A stretch of DNA of 64,000 bases from Deltaproteobacteria bacterium UBA4427 (GTDB lineage: Bacteria > Myxococcota_A > UBA9160 > UBA4427). The translations under genes were made by a program, and so were the position numbers. Of this stretch, positions 27,078 to 36,492 are shown in pieces. The notes under the pieces were generated by a model that made no database searches, was not told the DNA's origin, and worked only from the letters and a program-made list of their open reading frames with translations. The DNA lies in contig DGPZ01000092.1 in assembly GCA_002390675.1 (NCBI GenBank), positions 6,492-70,491 on the forward strand, written 5' to 3'. How positions within the stretch are numbered: the first letter of the stretch is position 1; each line of letters begins with the position of its first letter.

Positions 27078-28040
27078 ATGGAATACCGAAATCTCGGAGA
27101 CTCGGGTCTCAAAGTCTCGCTGGCTGGCCTGGGTTGCAACAACTTCGGCATGACGATCGACTACGTCGCGAGCGAGAACGTTATTCGCGCTGCGCTCGAC
27201 TCAGGAATTACGCTCTTCGACACAGCAGATTGTTATGGTGGAGGTGGCTCGGAGAGCTTCTTGGGCAAGGCGCTTGGATCGGACCGCGACAAGGCGCTGA
27301 TCGCAACGAAGTTCGGCGTGCCTATGGGTAAGGGGCCGCTGATGGGAGGGGCCTCGCGCCGCTATGTCATCCAGGCCTGTGAAGCGAGCCTCGCGCGCCT
27401 TGGGACCGATTATATCGACGTCTATTTTCTGCATACGCCTGACGAGGATACGCCTATGGCGGAGACCCTCGATGCGATGAATACCTTGATCGATCAGGGG
27501 AAGATTCGTTATGCGGGTTGCTCTAATCTCTCAGGCTGGGAGATCGCGAATGCCTCTTGGGAAGCCGACAGCGTTGGTGCTCGCGGATTTGTGACGGCGC
27601 AGAATGAGTGGAGTCTTCTTGAGCGAAAAATCGAGGCCGAAGTCGTGCCGGCGTGTGAAAATTTCGGGCTCGGCCTTATGCCCTATTTCCCGCTGGCGTC
27701 GGGGGCGCTGACGGGGAAGTACAAACGCGGTGAGGCTTTCGATACTGCAACTCGATACGGCGGTGGTGAAGGGCGCGAGATGTTCACTTCCATGTACGGG
27801 CATTTTGTTTCGGATTCGAACCTTGCGAAGGTCGAGCGACTTGGAAAAGTCGCGGAAGAGGCGGGGCTCACGATTGTTGAGCTTGCCCTGTCGTGGCTCG
27901 CGAGCCATGAAGTTGTCTCCAGCGTGATTGCGGGTGCGACTCGACCGGATCAGGTCGAGGCGAACGCTAAGCTGACGCGCGGCGATCTTGACGAAGACGT
28001 CTTCGAGGCGGTGGACCAGGCACTTTCGGAAGACGAATAA
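27078..28040 (+). CDS. Aldo/keto reductase
   Basis: AKR barrel of 320 residues, starting MEYRNLGDSGLKVS, a canonical family N-terminus that fixes the ATG at 27078. Catalytic residues are in DTADCYGGGGSE (Asp, Tyr), IATKFG (Lys) and YFLHTPD (His). An NADP-binding SVIAGATRPDQVEANA segment is near the C-terminus. It lies 23 nt before the KstD-like flavoprotein, so the two are probably one operon, and both could act on the same ketone or enone (inference). Confidence 0.9.
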   Translation: MEYRNLGDSGLKVSLAGLGCNNFGMTIDYVASENVIRAALDSGITLFDTADCYGGGGSESFLGKALGSDRDKALIATKFGVPMGKGPLMGGASRRYVIQACEASLARLGTDYIDVYFLHTPDEDTPMAETLDAMNTLIDQGKIRYAGCSNLSGWEIANASWEADSVGARGFVTAQNEWSLLERKIEAEVVPACENFGLGLMPYFPLASGALTGKYKRGEAFDTATRYGGGEGREMFTSMYGHFVSDSNLAKVERLGKVAEEAGLTIVELALSWLASHEVVSSVIAGATRPDQVEANAKLTRGDLDEDVFEAVDQALSEDE

Positions 28041-28063
28041 CGCCACTCCGTCTTCACGATTTG

Positions 28064-29584
28064 ATGAACACATTCCACGAGGGAATTCAGGCGATGGTTG
28101 AGACCGAACGAGATTGGAACCCTTCCCGCCCCTGTCCCGAGGCTCAAGTGCCGCGATGGGACCGGGAATTCGACGTGTGTATTGTCGGCTTTGGTTCTGC
28201 GGGTGGATCGGCAGCAATCGAGGCAGCCGAGGCGGGCGCTCGCGTCTGTGTCTTCGAGGTGGCTTCGGGTGCCGGCGGCACAAGTGCGATGGCCGGAGGG
28301 GATATTTATCTTGGTGGTGGTGGCGGCACGCCGGCCCAGAATGAGAATGGGTTCCAGGACGATACGGAAGACTTCTTTAGATACATGATGATGGCGGGAG
28401 GGGCTGATGCGGATGAAGCGCGGGTTCGCGCTTATGCCGACGGTGCGCTCGGGCACTACGAATGGCTCCGAAAGATCGGTGTGCCGTACCGAACGACTTA
28501 TATACCGGGGAAAACGATGATGCCCGGAACCGGCGATTGTTTGATTCTTTCGGGTAACGAATTCGCATGGCCGTATAGTGATCATGCGAAGCCCTGTCCT
28601 CGTGGACATCTGCCGGAGGCAACCGGAGAGACGGGTGGCTTCGTGCTTATGGATGCGATTGCCCGCCGCGCGAAAGAGATTGGAGTCGAATCGTCCTTCG
28701 ATACGAAAGTTCGTGCTCTAATTCAATCCGAGGATGGCCGGATTTGTGGGCTCATCGCCGTCCAGAACGGTGAGACGATCTACGTGCGTGCGAACGGCGG
28801 CGTTCTGTTATGCGCCGGCGGATTCGTTCTGAATCGTGAGATGCTTGAGCAGTACGCACCGCAGGTGAATCACCTATCTGATGACGCGCTCAGCGGCGGC
28901 TACGATGATGGCTCTGGTATTCAGATGGGGATGGGCGCAGGCGGACAAGCAATCCATATGGATGAGCTCTTCACGACCTTCACTTTCTACCCGCCGGAGT
29001 CGAACGTAAAGGGCATTCTTGTGAACGAGCAGGGTCAGCGCTTTATTAACGAAGATGCCTATCCGGGGCGAGTCGCACATCATTGTGTTAGGCAGCTCGG
29101 ATCCAAGATCCACTTGCTCGTCGATGAAGCGATCTATACGCCGCCGACAGAGCTATCTCGATGGGAACTGGCGGCGGTCGGCGAGACATGGGAAGAGGTT
29201 GAAGAGGAGCTCGGCTTCGTGTCGGGGACGCTGGTTGAGACGATCGAGCGCTTCAATGCCTACGCGTCAAAGGGAGAGGATCCGCTCTTTCACAAGTCAC
29301 CCGATTGGCTAAAACCCTTGATCGAGCCGCCCTTTGCCGCCATCGCGGTCACGGTTGGGGAATCGTTTCTACCCTATTTCACGCTGGGCGGGCTGCGAGT
29401 GACGATTGACGGCGAAGTGCTGGACGGAACGGGCGAGGCGATTTCGGGACTCTATGCCGCCGGTCGAACAGCTTGTGGTTTGCCGCGTTCGGCGGAGGAC
29501 TACAGCTCCGGTATGTCGTTAGGCGACTGTACGTTCTTTGGCCGGAGAGCCGGGCTTCATGCTGCGACCAAAGCCGCCGGGTGA
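28064..29584 (+). CDS. FAD-dependent dehydrogenase, 3-ketosteroid delta1-dehydrogenase/fumarate reductase family
   Basis: Flavoprotein of about 506 residues. The Rossmann FAD loop is VCIVGFGSAGGSAA with a Glu 20 residues on, and a second FAD segment GLYAAGRTACGLPRSAEDYSSGMS lies at the C-terminus, the arrangement of KstD-type enzymes that introduce a C=C next to a ketone. Start is ATG 28064 or, equally plausible, ATG 28094 (MVETERDW). Transcribed after the AKR. With the KshA-type Rieske protein at 53680 and the HsaA/HsaC-like genes near 61 kb it suggests steroid or terpenoid breakdown, but those genes are far apart. Confidence 0.82.
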   Translation: MNTFHEGIQAMVETERDWNPSRPCPEAQVPRWDREFDVCIVGFGSAGGSAAIEAAEAGARVCVFEVASGAGGTSAMAGGDIYLGGGGGTPAQNENGFQDDTEDFFRYMMMAGGADADEARVRAYADGALGHYEWLRKIGVPYRTTYIPGKTMMPGTGDCLILSGNEFAWPYSDHAKPCPRGHLPEATGETGGFVLMDAIARRAKEIGVESSFDTKVRALIQSEDGRICGLIAVQNGETIYVRANGGVLLCAGGFVLNREMLEQYAPQVNHLSDDALSGGYDDGSGIQMGMGAGGQAIHMDELFTTFTFYPPESNVKGILVNEQGQRFINEDAYPGRVAHHCVRQLGSKIHLLVDEAIYTPPTELSRWELAAVGETWEEVEEELGFVSGTLVETIERFNAYASKGEDPLFHKSPDWLKPLIEPPFAAIAVTVGESFLPYFTLGGLRVTIDGEVLDGTGEAISGLYAAGRTACGLPRSAEDYSSGMSLGDCTFFGRRAGLHAATKAAG

Positions 29585-29697
29585 TTCCAAGCGGTCCTAT
29601 ATGTGCGATCGCGTGGTATTGAGCGAGGCCTTGGGCGGAGCCCCGGTTTAGCCGCGAGTCCATGAAAGTCGGCGTGTTGCTCGTTGAATCGTACGGC

Positions 29698-30954
29698 CTA
29701 TACCTGCGCCTTGAGTTGGTTGATTTGGTGCTCGAGCCAGCCTTCGAGCCAGAAATTGTCCTGGCTCGCGAGCAGCGACTCATGCACAGTCAGTGACAGG
29801 GTGATCGCTGGGGTATGAGTGGGGTCCGCTTTGCGGACGATGTCGAGAAGGTGCAGAGCCGCTTCGGGCTCTTTTGCATCAAACTTTGCGCGGGCTCTTT
29901 CCACTAGGGCGTCGACGCCTGCTAACTCGACGAGGTCCGAGAAAACGTCGCTCGACGGGACGCTATAGAGTTCCGTTGTAGATTCGTGGTGGAACCAACC
30001 TGAGTAGTTTTCCCAAATGGCTTGGATGCTCCACGAGACTTTCCCGTAGCCTTGGCCGACTTCGAGCTCGGGCGGTAGTTCGATTTCCTGCATCAGGGTG
30101 TGAAGGGCCTTGCCTTCGTTCATGCCCTTTACGACTTCGTCATGCACGTAGTGGATGGCATCTCGGTAGACCGTGAGCTCCTCATGAATCAGCTTTTTGC
30201 CAATCACCGGCGCATGATGTCCGTAGAGAATTATTTCTGGTTCTAGGTCGAGAACGGTCTGTGCAGCGTCCGCGCAGACAAGAGCATCTCGATATCGATC
30301 CCCCCGGATCGTGACGAGGTTTGGGAAATGCCCGAAGGGGCAGCCGAAGATATTCCCTGTTAGGCAGATCCCGTGCTGCGGGAGCCAGACGACGAGAGAG
30401 TCGTTGGTTTCGGCTCCCTTCGCGGCAATGAGTACGATTTCCAGATCTCCAAGCTTGAACTCATGGCGTTCTTCGAAGGTGATCTCGGGTGTGGCCGGAG
30501 CATGTGCAGCGCCGATATTGAAACCGTGCTCTTTGTAATAACCGGCATCGGCTCGGAATCGCTCTATGAAGCGAAAGCCCGATCGCTTCGCTCGATAGGT
30601 TTGAAGTCGGCCATCATAGGTTTGGTGTTCAGGATTTCCCGCCTGAGCGATGTATTCGAGCCCCGGGTTCTTTGCGCGGAAGAACTCGATGCCACCGACG
30701 TGGTCGACGTGTCCTTGGGTGGTGATGACATAACGGATGTCGTTCGCCTGCGCCGACGCCTCGCAGAAGTTCTGATAATGGACTGGCCCCTCAAAGGCCA
30801 TGCCCGCGTTGATGAGTACGCTTCCCTCGCTCGTTTCGAGCAAGTACGTGTTCGAGCATCCCTCGGACATTACGATGAAGTCATTGATACGTTCGGCGCC
30901 TAGGCGAGCGGCGCTCGGGGCGACGGGGCGAGATTTGTAGATTGGTGTGCGCAT
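29698..30954 (-). CDS. Metallo-beta-lactamase-fold hydrolase, alkylsulfatase-like, first metal His replaced
   Basis: 418 residues: an MBL domain followed by an alkylsulfatase-type dimerisation/helical region. The metal motif reads TQGHVDHVGG, so the first His of THxHxDH is Gln80, while His82, Asp84 and His85 remain. The further segments AKGAETNDSLVVWLP and LYGHHAPV fit the alkylsulfatase-like branch. ATG 30954 has GAGGA upstream. It lies 24 nt after the phytanoyl-CoA dioxygenase fusion and is co-transcribed with it. The substitution could mean one metal ion or altered chemistry. Confidence 0.82.
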   Translation of the reverse strand: MRTPIYKSRPVAPSAARLGAERINDFIVMSEGCSNTYLLETSEGSVLINAGMAFEGPVHYQNFCEASAQANDIRYVITTQGHVDHVGGIEFFRAKNPGLEYIAQAGNPEHQTYDGRLQTYRAKRSGFRFIERFRADAGYYKEHGFNIGAAHAPATPEITFEERHEFKLGDLEIVLIAAKGAETNDSLVVWLPQHGICLTGNIFGCPFGHFPNLVTIRGDRYRDALVCADAAQTVLDLEPEIILYGHHAPVIGKKLIHEELTVYRDAIHYVHDEVVKGMNEGKALHTLMQEIELPPELEVGQGYGKVSWSIQAIWENYSGWFHHESTTELYSVPSSDVFSDLVELAGVDALVERARAKFDAKEPEAALHLLDIVRKADPTHTPAITLSLTVHESLLASQDNFWLEGWLEHQINQLKAQV

Positions 30955-30978
30955 GAAATCCTCGCTGTTTAAGCGTTA

Positions 30979-32208
30979 CTATTTGGTCAGCTGATCGACG
31001 GTTGTGACCGTGGCTGCGATGCGGTCTTCGACGTTGCTGAGCTCAGCTCTCGCTTCGCGACTGTAGTGTGGCTGATCAGGCTTCTCGTCTCCAGGTAGCA
31101 ATGGAAGTTCGAACCCCGAATAGACGACCTTGCGTGGGCGCTGCGTCGGAGGGTGGGCTCTGTGCAGGGTGTCGCTGCAATGAACGGTTATGTCACCAGT
31201 CTGCGTTTCGAGCATCCTGGGTTTGAGATCCATGAGAGGGTCTCGGCCGGGGACCTTAACGTTCGCGCGGTGCGACCCTGGGACTACGCCTAACGCACCG
31301 CTAACGCGATCGGCTCCGGTAATCGAAATCCCACAAGTGAGGGCATTGCAGTGATAGGAGTGGCGGCCCTGTCCACAGTCTTTGTGCCAGGGGAGGTCGG
31401 ATAAGCCCTTCACGATTCCGAGGGGCTTCACTAGGCCTTCGGCGCTCAGACGATGTTGATGGCCATCTCCGGTAAGGCCGCCTAACCATTGGTAGCGATC
31501 GCTACCGACGAGGGAACGAAGCCGTTCTGACTTCTCGAAAAAGTTCAGCACGCGAACAGCCTGGGATGTGCCGTCGGCGTCTTCGGCCCACCACGAATCG
31601 CCATCGTCGGGTTTCGCTCGCGCGATATGATGATCGATATCGTCGCCGACGCCTGCCATCTCGTCGGGGTCAAAGATTCCACGTAAGTGAAGGAAGCCCG
31701 CTTCGCGCAAGAAGTGTGCGATTTCAGGGAGCTCGTCTTCCGGCGTGAACACGCGGTCGAGATCGAGAGGGCCGCCGTCTAGATCCAAGAACTGGACATC
31801 GCCAGGCTCGAAAGCTTTCCGCCCATCAAGGAGTGCTCGAAAGGCGGGCTCCCATCCAATCCAATCGTCCATGGTTCCGCGCTCGACGCGAACCCGTGAC
31901 GTCATGGCGAGCCCCATGGTCGACTGATAGTCCTGCATGAAATCTGAAAGCGCGCCCCCACTCATAGCGATGACCAGCTCCGCCCTACCAATTCCGGGAG
32001 CCACCTCTATTCGATCACCGGATGAGCAAAGCATCCATTCTGTACCGTCGATGGAAAAACCAATCGCGGGCAGTTCTCGCTGAGCAATAGCCCGTGCGGC
32101 CGATTCACCGTGGTTCTCGATCGCCTCTGGGAGGATCGTGTCGAGTACCTCAGTCACGCTCAGGGGACGAATGTCTATCAGGCGACGGGTACGATGATCA
32201 ATTGACAA
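30979..32208 (-). CDS. SCP2-like domain fused to a phytanoyl-CoA dioxygenase
   Basis: About 409 residues. The N-terminal ~120 residues (SIDGTEWMLCSSGDRIEV, IVIAMSGG-like strands, then FRALLDGRKAF) look like a sterol-carrier-protein-2 lipid-binding domain. The rest is a Fe(II)/2-oxoglutarate dioxygenase of the PhyH family with HxD in LPWHKDCGQGRH and the distal His in HCSDTLHRAHP. Start is TTG 32208, directly after GGAGGAGACCGAC; the open frame extends upstream but without family sequence. Expected to hydroxylate a lipid-like substrate. First gene of the operon with the MBL-fold enzyme. Confidence 0.83.
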   Translation of the reverse strand: MSIDHRTRRLIDIRPLSVTEVLDTILPEAIENHGESAARAIAQRELPAIGFSIDGTEWMLCSSGDRIEVAPGIGRAELVIAMSGGALSDFMQDYQSTMGLAMTSRVRVERGTMDDWIGWEPAFRALLDGRKAFEPGDVQFLDLDGGPLDLDRVFTPEDELPEIAHFLREAGFLHLRGIFDPDEMAGVGDDIDHHIARAKPDDGDSWWAEDADGTSQAVRVLNFFEKSERLRSLVGSDRYQWLGGLTGDGHQHRLSAEGLVKPLGIVKGLSDLPWHKDCGQGRHSYHCNALTCGISITGADRVSGALGVVPGSHRANVKVPGRDPLMDLKPRMLETQTGDITVHCSDTLHRAHPPTQRPRKVVYSGFELPLLPGDEKPDQPHYSREARAELSNVEDRIAATVTTVDQLTK

Positions 32209-32326
32209 GTCGGTCTCCTCCTGACTCCTAGTGTACGAGAGCGTCGGCCAATTTTGGGCCGACTTCCAGGGGGCCCGAAGAGTCATAAGTGGCAAAGTTG
32301 GAGCGTCGATTCGCTAAGCTGCGCCC

Positions 32327-33841
32327 ATGACGGCAATCATCCCCGGACCCGAAGGAAATCTGGAAAGCGGCTATGCATCGCTTTCCGAAGATTTCTTCGC
32401 GCGTGTTGCACCGACGCCCGTGGCAGCGCCGCGGCTTCTTAGATGGAACAAAGCGCTTGGGGATGAGCTTGGGTTCTCCGCAGCCTGGGCCGAGGGAGCT
32501 ACCGGACTTGGGACGCTTGCGGGTAATCGTCGCCTAGCGAACGTTGAGCCGATCGCGATGGCCTATGCCGGTCATCAATTCGGCAACTGGAATCCGAGTC
32601 TTGGGGATGGCCGCGCGATTCAGATCGGTGAAGTCTCAGACCCGACTGGTACGCGTCGCGGGATCCAGTTGAAGGGTGCAGGCCCTACGCCTTTTTCGCG
32701 GCGAGGAGATGGGCGCGCGGCGATCGGACCTGTTCTGCGAGAATACGTTTTAAGCGAAGCGATGCATGCGATGGGGATTCCGACGACCCGTGCACTCGCG
32801 ATGGTGACCACCGGCGAATCGGTCTACCGAGAGCGCGCCGAGCCCGGTGCTATTTTGACAAGAGTTGCCCGAGGCTTCGTTCGCGTGGGCACTTTTGAAT
32901 ATTTTGCTGCGCACCGAGACACGGAGGCGGTGCGCTCCCTCGCGGACTACGTGATCGCGCATCGCTACCCCGAAGCCGCATCGGAAGCGAACCCCTATCT
33001 CGCTTTGCTGAACGAAGTTGTGTCTTCTCAGGCGGACTTAATCGGGCGATGGATGTTGGTCGGATTCATTCATGGCGTCATGAACACGGACAATATGTCG
33101 ATCTTCGGAGAAACGATCGACTATGGCCCCTGCGCATTTCTCGATGAATACGATCCGGCGAAGGTTTTCTCTTCGATTGATCAGAACGGTCGCTACGCCT
33201 ACAACCAGCAACCCGGAATTGGCTTGTGGAACCTAACGCGGTTCGCGGAGACTCTCGTACCGCTTCTTGGCGACGATCAAGAAGCCGGAGTTGAAATCGC
33301 GAATAATTCACTGGGCGCATACGCGGAGAAGTTTCAGACTGCCTACTACTTGGGTCTCTGCCGAAAACTTGGCTTCGCGGAATCGAATGAACGAAATCGT
33401 CAGCTCGCCGGGGAGCTTCTCGAAATCATGGCTGACCAGAAGGCGGATTTCACGCTTACCTTTCGCGGGCTTTCGGAACTAGGCAAGGGCGAACCGAGTG
33501 GGGAGCAAGGCGCACGTTCTCTTTTCGCGGATCCGGCTGCTTTCGACGCTTGGGCCAACGGCTACGGGGATCGACTTAATGAAGAAGGTCTCGACGAGGG
33601 TATTCGCTTGACCAGGATGCGCGGCGTGAACCCGCGGTTCATCCCGCGCAATCATCGCGTCCAAGAAGCAATCACCGCGCTCGTTGACCGCGAAGACGAA
33701 GGGCCTCTTGAAGCGCTGCTGACTGTGACCGCCACGCCCTTCGAGGACCCCGCCGGCCACACCAACTGCGCAAACTACGCCGAGTATGCGAAGCCTCCGC
33801 AACCCAACGAAGTCGTCCACCAGACGTTTTGCGGCACCTGA
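32327..33841 (+). CDS. selO: Protein adenylyltransferase SelO (YdiU)
   Basis: Pseudokinase-fold enzyme that transfers AMP to hydroxyl residues of proteins, linked in known members to redox stress. Family blocks are clear: MAYAGHQFGNWNPSLGDGRA, QLKGAGPTPFSRRGDGRA, the VLREYVLSEAMHAMGIPTTRAL helix, VGFIHGVMNTDNMSI and IDYGPCAFLDEYDP. 504 residues, full length. The C-terminus ends TFCGT, keeping a Cys near the end where some homologues carry a redox Cys or Sec. No Shine-Dalgarno is obvious before ATG 32327. Followed by trmJ on the same strand after 39 nt. Confidence 0.96.
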   Translation: MTAIIPGPEGNLESGYASLSEDFFARVAPTPVAAPRLLRWNKALGDELGFSAAWAEGATGLGTLAGNRRLANVEPIAMAYAGHQFGNWNPSLGDGRAIQIGEVSDPTGTRRGIQLKGAGPTPFSRRGDGRAAIGPVLREYVLSEAMHAMGIPTTRALAMVTTGESVYRERAEPGAILTRVARGFVRVGTFEYFAAHRDTEAVRSLADYVIAHRYPEAASEANPYLALLNEVVSSQADLIGRWMLVGFIHGVMNTDNMSIFGETIDYGPCAFLDEYDPAKVFSSIDQNGRYAYNQQPGIGLWNLTRFAETLVPLLGDDQEAGVEIANNSLGAYAEKFQTAYYLGLCRKLGFAESNERNRQLAGELLEIMADQKADFTLTFRGLSELGKGEPSGEQGARSLFADPAAFDAWANGYGDRLNEEGLDEGIRLTRMRGVNPRFIPRNHRVQEAITALVDREDEGPLEALLTVTATPFEDPAGHTNCANYAEYAKPPQPNEVVHQTFCGT

Positions 33842-33880
33842 TTCGCGTCGCCACGTAATAAAAGAAAGACGCGATTCCCC

Positions 33881-34606
33881 ATGCCCATTAACGATATACG
33901 CATCGTACTTGTAGAGCCCAACCATCCTGGAAACATTGGCGCCGTTGCGCGCGCGATGAAGACCATGGCGCTTTCAGATCTCGCATTAGTTCGTCCTGTT
34001 GATTTCCCGTCGCACCTTGCTGACCGAAGGTCGATGGGAGCGAAAGACCTTCTCGACAAGGCGCGGGTTTTTGAATCCCTTGAAGAAGCGATTGGTGATT
34101 GCCGCCTCGTTATTGGGAGTTCTGCGCGCGAGCGGTCATTCCCTCACTCAATCTTGGAACCGAGGGAATGCGCTGCGCAGCTCGTGGGCGAAGCAGCGGA
34201 CGGGGAGCCGGCGGCACTCATATTCGGGCCGGAACGAACGGGTCTCGCAAATAGGGAGCTCGATCAATGTACGTTCCAAGTGCGTATTCCCGCGAATGAG
34301 GCTTTCTCGTCTTTGAATCTCGGGGCCGCGGTGCAGCTTCTTTGTTACGAAATTTTCATGGCGAGCAGGACGCCGGAGGAAGCGCTCGCCTCGATACCGA
34401 AGGAAAAGCCGAGCCTTCAAATCGAGATGGAGCATTTCTACGATCATCTTGAGCGCGCGCTCGACGCCCGCGGATATCTCGAAGGAGAGATGCGCGAGGT
34501 CACCCTTTCGAAGCTTAGGCGGCTATTCAATCGAGGGCGGCCGCACTCGGGTGAGTTGAAGCTGTTGCATACGATGCTTAAGATGATTCACAATGAGAGC
34601 GAGTAG
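33881..34606 (+). CDS. trmJ: tRNA (cytidine/uridine-2'-O)-methyltransferase, TrmJ-like
   Basis: SPOUT-class, SAM-dependent methyltransferase of 241 residues that modifies position 32 of tRNAs in characterised TrmJ enzymes. Motifs: IVLVEPNHPGNIGAVARAMK at the N-terminus (motif 1 with the catalytic Arg), LIFGPERTGLANREL (motif 2) and FSSLNLGAAVQLLCYE (motif 3, trefoil knot). The C-terminal extension of about 85 residues is the usual TrmJ helix pair. Expected to be co-transcribed with selO. Confidence 0.92.
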   Translation: MPINDIRIVLVEPNHPGNIGAVARAMKTMALSDLALVRPVDFPSHLADRRSMGAKDLLDKARVFESLEEAIGDCRLVIGSSARERSFPHSILEPRECAAQLVGEAADGEPAALIFGPERTGLANRELDQCTFQVRIPANEAFSSLNLGAAVQLLCYEIFMASRTPEEALASIPKEKPSLQIEMEHFYDHLERALDARGYLEGEMREVTLSKLRRLFNRGRPHSGELKLLHTMLKMIHNESE

Positions 34607-34646
34607 ACCTGTGCTCTCAGCGTGGATGGGACGTAGCGGGTCGCGT

Positions 34647-35432
34647 CTACGGCAGTTCCGCACAGAAAAAGTACTGGCCGATCGAGAGATGAAATTCGTT
34701 GCTCTTGCGTAGGGCGAGTTGTTCTGCGTGCCAAGCGAGTGCTTCCTCCTCGGTTACGCCCCGGCGCCCCGGTGCGAATGCGCCGATAGCGCCTAGCATC
34801 ATTTCGGAATAACCCGTCTGATCTTGTGATCCTTCGAGAATCGAATAGCGAGCGATCTGTTTAGGAACCAGACCGGCATTTGCGAGGCGTTTACCGAGAG
34901 TGCGGGGCAGGGTTGGATGCGCAAGGTGTTCCTCCCAGGCAGAGAGCATGCGGGCCATTCGCATTTCGTCGGAGGAATACCACGCGACGGAACGCCAGTC
35001 TGTTGCCAGGATGACGGCGCGGCCGCCGGGGCGAAGGACTCGCGCAATTTCAGAAATCGCTTGGTCGATGTCCGCTACGTATTCCAGGACTTGGGTTGAA
35101 ACTACGAGGTCGAAGCGGTCCGGTTCCCCGCCGAGATCTGCAGCATCCCGCATTTCGATTTTCGCTTGGGGCCAATCGGCGCATCGATTCTGGGCCAGCT
35201 GAATCATGGCATCGCTCTGATCGATTCCTAAGACGGATCCGCGCGCTCCGACACCTGCTGCTAGATCGGCTGTCAAGAAGCCGGGGCCGCTTCCGATATC
35301 TAGAGCATCTTCCCCGAGTTTTGGGTCACAGAGCTCAAGCGCGCGTGCGCGCCGTAGAACCATGGCGGGTCGCATGTACTGGAGTTCGAGACCGCGAGAC
35401 ATGTCGAGATCAAAGGCGAGGCCGGTGCTCAT
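34647..35432 (-). CDS. Class I SAM-dependent methyltransferase
   Basis: 261-residue Rossmann-fold methyltransferase. Motif I is ALDIGSGPGFLTADL, the acidic motif II is VLGIDQSDAMI, and motif IV is FDLVVSTQVLEYV, followed by RVLRPGGRAVIL. This is the UbiE/ArsM-like general type; nothing identifies the acceptor. ATG 35432 has AGGA 9 nt upstream. It is convergent with trmJ, 40 nt apart, and lies 64 nt after an unknown membrane protein on the same strand. Confidence 0.88.
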   Translation of the reverse strand: MSTGLAFDLDMSRGLELQYMRPAMVLRRARALELCDPKLGEDALDIGSGPGFLTADLAAGVGARGSVLGIDQSDAMIQLAQNRCADWPQAKIEMRDAADLGGEPDRFDLVVSTQVLEYVADIDQAISEIARVLRPGGRAVILATDWRSVAWYSSDEMRMARMLSAWEEHLAHPTLPRTLGKRLANAGLVPKQIARYSILEGSQDQTGYSEMMLGAIGAFAPGRRGVTEEEALAWHAEQLALRKSNEFHLSIGQYFFCAELP

Positions 35433-35496
35433 GAGACTTTTCCTGTTATGCGAAATGAATGATTTTGCGGCGCCGGATATTCCGCGCCGCTGAAGA

Positions 35497-36294
35497 TTAG
35501 GTTGTGCCGAGCACGCGCACGACGTGATAGATCCACAGTGGGATCAGGCTTGCCCAGTAGGCCGTCATCCAGGTGAGCCCAATCGCACCTCCCCAGTCGC
35601 CTGATAACGTGCTCGGTTTCCTCTTATGAAGGGCATGTGCCGCGTTGCGCTTGATCAGTGCGAGCGTCATGGGCTCCGAGGCTTCATTCTCGCTTTCGTT
35701 CGCTCCGGCGTTCAGCCAAAGCGAGCGCAAATGAATGAACTGCCAAGGAAGATAGACAAAGCCGAAGCCTAGACTGAGAAGTAGGAGTCCAGCACGAGCC
35801 GATGGCAGAGATGTTGTCGCGTAGAGATACCCACTAGCGATCGTGTTTGCAGCAAATAGAACCGCCCATCCGAGCTCTTCGTATACATAGAGCCGCAGGC
35901 GATTGGTCAGGATTGCGCTCCAGACAAAGAGTTGGGAGATCCCTACCGCAACGACCATGAGCCAGGACAGAGCATCGATCCAGCCGATTTCGTTCACGTT
36001 CAGCACGCGGATGACGTGAGAGAACTGATAGATGTAAGCAACTTCAGAGAAGGTCGCGAGAATTCGTGTTGGGAGCGAGGCAGAGAGCTTAGTGTCATGA
36101 AAGACGACGTTGCCCTCGTATCGGTTGGGGAATAGGCAGCGATAGGCGGACACGCCAAAGAAAATCAGAGCGGGGAGGATGATCTTTGGGTCGCCGCCAT
36201 CGGCGCAACTTCCAGCGCCTTTCGTGAAGAAGTAGACGTTCAAGGGAACGCCCAGCAATAGAAGCCAGAGGAAGGGGCGGAAGTCCGTGGGCAT
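35497..36294 (-). CDS. Uncharacterised polytopic membrane protein
   Basis: I do not recognise the family. From ATG 36294 (MPTDFRPFLWLLLLGVPLN) it has about 265 residues and seven hydrophobic segments, with SHVIRVLNVNEIGWIDALSW in the middle and IPLWIYHVVRVLG at the C-terminus. A longer reading to 36459 adds a charged leader that does not look like protein. It precedes the methyltransferase on the same strand. The topology and paired aromatic/His segments would fit a small-molecule or quinone-related membrane protein, but no function is claimed. Confidence 0.65.
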   Translation of the reverse strand: MPTDFRPFLWLLLLGVPLNVYFFTKGAGSCADGGDPKIILPALIFFGVSAYRCLFPNRYEGNVVFHDTKLSASLPTRILATFSEVAYIYQFSHVIRVLNVNEIGWIDALSWLMVVAVGISQLFVWSAILTNRLRLYVYEELGWAVLFAANTIASGYLYATTSLPSARAGLLLLSLGFGFVYLPWQFIHLRSLWLNAGANESENEASEPMTLALIKRNAAHALHKRKPSTLSGDWGGAIGLTWMTAYWASLIPLWIYHVVRVLGTT

Positions 36295-36492
36295 AGGAAT
36301 CAGAGTACCCCATGCGTGGGTTTGCGCGCCTCTCACCCGGTGAGCATGGTAGGTGGATTCCGGGGCAGCACGTTGCCCCGCTGTGCGACGTGCTGATCTG
36401 GCCCTACCAACATGAAGTCGCATTGATAGACCCCAGTGGATGGGCGTCGCGAAGATCAATCAGTTCCAGAGGCAGGCGAGCTTGGCTCGCCG

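Noticed and set aside
32327..33841. SelO as a second selenoprotein
   Set aside because: The gene ends normally with TFCGT and a stop; there is a Cys near the end and no in-frame TGA followed by a conserved tail.
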